Source: Spirochaetota bacterium
Lineage (GTDB): Bacteria; Spirochaetota; UBA4802; UB4802
Direction: 5' to 3'
Length of the DNA: 7,346 bases
Assembly (NCBI GenBank): GCA_018399855.1
Contig: JAGYNX010000095.1
Span: forward strand, 1 to 7,346
The translations under genes were made by a program, and so were the position numbers. The notes under the pieces are model-generated. The model did no database searches, was not told the DNA's origin, and saw only the letters and a program-made list of their open reading frames with translations. How positions within the stretch are numbered: the stretch's first letter is position 1; the number at the start of each line of letters is the position of its first letter. This document shows positions 6,796-7,346 of this stretch, in pieces.

Positions 6796-7346
6796 ATGGC
6801 AAAGGTACTGGTTACAGGAGCCACCGGGTTCATAGGCGGTCACCTGGTGGACGCAAACCTTGCGGTGAAAAATACTGTCAGGGCCTTCGTGTTGCCCGAT
6901 GACCCGGGCGCTGAAACCCTTCGGGCGAAAGGGGTAGAGGTCATACATGGTGATATACGGGACCCCGATGCCGTTGAAGGAGTGGTTGAAGGCATGGACA
7001 TCGTCTTCCACTGCGCTGCAGTTGTTACCGACTGGGCCCCTGATCAATTGTTTCGGGAAGTAACAGTTGACGGAACCCGAAACGTGTGCAGTGCTTCCCT
7101 GAAACACGAGGTGAAACGCCTGGTGGACATCAGCACCAATGATGTATTTGGTATAGATGAGAAGAACGTAATGGACGAAAGCTTTCCATTGCGGCCATGG
7201 AATGAACCATATCCAGATTACAAGATTCAGGCCGAAAAAGTGTCATGGGGCTATCATGAAAAAGGACTCCCGGTTACAATGGTATATCCATGCTGGGTAT
7301 ACGGGGAAGGTGACCAGACATTTGTGCCCCTTTTGGCTGATGCTAT
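6796..7346 (+). CDS. NAD(P)-dependent epimerase/dehydratase (extended SDR, 3beta-HSD/DFR-like), 3' truncated by window edge
   Basis: The first 183 codons are present and open to the right edge; a full extended SDR is usually about 300-350 residues. The Rossmann nucleotide motif TGATGFIG occupies residues 7-14, followed by GDIRD (52-56), HCAA (72-75), the active-site serine strand ISTNDVFG (112-119, Ser113) and the catalytic YPDYK (Tyr139, Lys143) with the usual xxAE after the lysine. These fit a soluble cytoplasmic oxidoreductase or epimerase that uses NAD(P). The VRAFVLPD stretch after the second strand and AAVVTDW resemble the 3beta-hydroxysteroid dehydrogenase/dihydroflavonol-reductase branch rather than sugar-nucleotide epimerases, but the substrate-binding C-terminal half is outside the window. 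A strong ribosome binding site supports ATG 6796. It is divergent from the kinase operon and has its own predicted promoter. Confidence 0.9.
   Translation, partial: MAKVLVTGATGFIGGHLVDANLAVKNTVRAFVLPDDPGAETLRAKGVEVIHGDIRDPDAVEGVVEGMDIVFHCAAVVTDWAPDQLFREVTVDGTRNVCSASLKHEVKRLVDISTNDVFGIDEKNVMDESFPLRPWNEPYPDYKIQAEKVSWGYHEKGLPVTMVYPCWVYGEGDQTFVPLLADA

Noticed and set aside
6760..7107. 115-codon minus-strand frame opposite the SDR start
   Set aside because: The plus strand here encodes an SDR with a full set of family motifs and a strong ribosome site, so the opposite frame is a shadow.

Overview
The window looks like chromosomal DNA of a diderm (Gram-negative-type) bacterium. It carries the end of an OmpA-like peptidoglycan-binding protein and a large exported lipoprotein, and its GC content appears moderate apart from one AT-rich intergenic stretch. 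The protein types would fit Spirochaetota, Desulfobacterota, Bacteroidota or a related environmental lineage; the phylum cannot be fixed from this sequence alone. I see no transposase, phage gene, CRISPR array, tRNA or rRNA.

Left part, plus strand. The window opens inside the last 57 codons of an OmpA-family protein (1-174). This end overlaps, in another frame, the start of a long lipoprotein gene (best start 155, end 2746). The lipoprotein has a lipobox, two N-terminal alpha/beta regions resembling glutamine-amidotransferase-like folds, and a C-terminal polysaccharide-deacetylase-like (CE4/DUF2194-like) half with Asp-Asp and His-x3-His metal-site motifs. The pair probably belongs to an envelope or exopolysaccharide operon that continues to the left.

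Middle, minus strand. A two-gene operon is read from a good sigma70-like promoter (6604-6632). It encodes a 63-residue protein with two membrane segments (6357-6548), then a 1193-residue hybrid sensor kinase (2755-6336). The kinase joins a complete Na+/solute-symporter-like membrane module to a STAC-like linker, a coiled coil, a PAS domain, a histidine kinase core and a receiver domain. It converges on the lipoprotein gene with only 8 bases between stop codons and no visible intrinsic terminator.

Right part, plus strand. A 247-base divergent intergenic region (6549-6795) holds two opposing promoters and short inverted repeats. It leads into an NAD(P)-dependent extended SDR (epimerase/dehydratase, 3beta-HSD/DFR-like), which starts at 6796 and runs off the right edge.

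Taken together, the region combines envelope or surface polysaccharide modification with a transporter-linked signalling protein. Nothing here proves that the three transcription units act in one pathway. The most notable items are the large lipoprotein deacetylase and the symporter-kinase with its small membrane partner.
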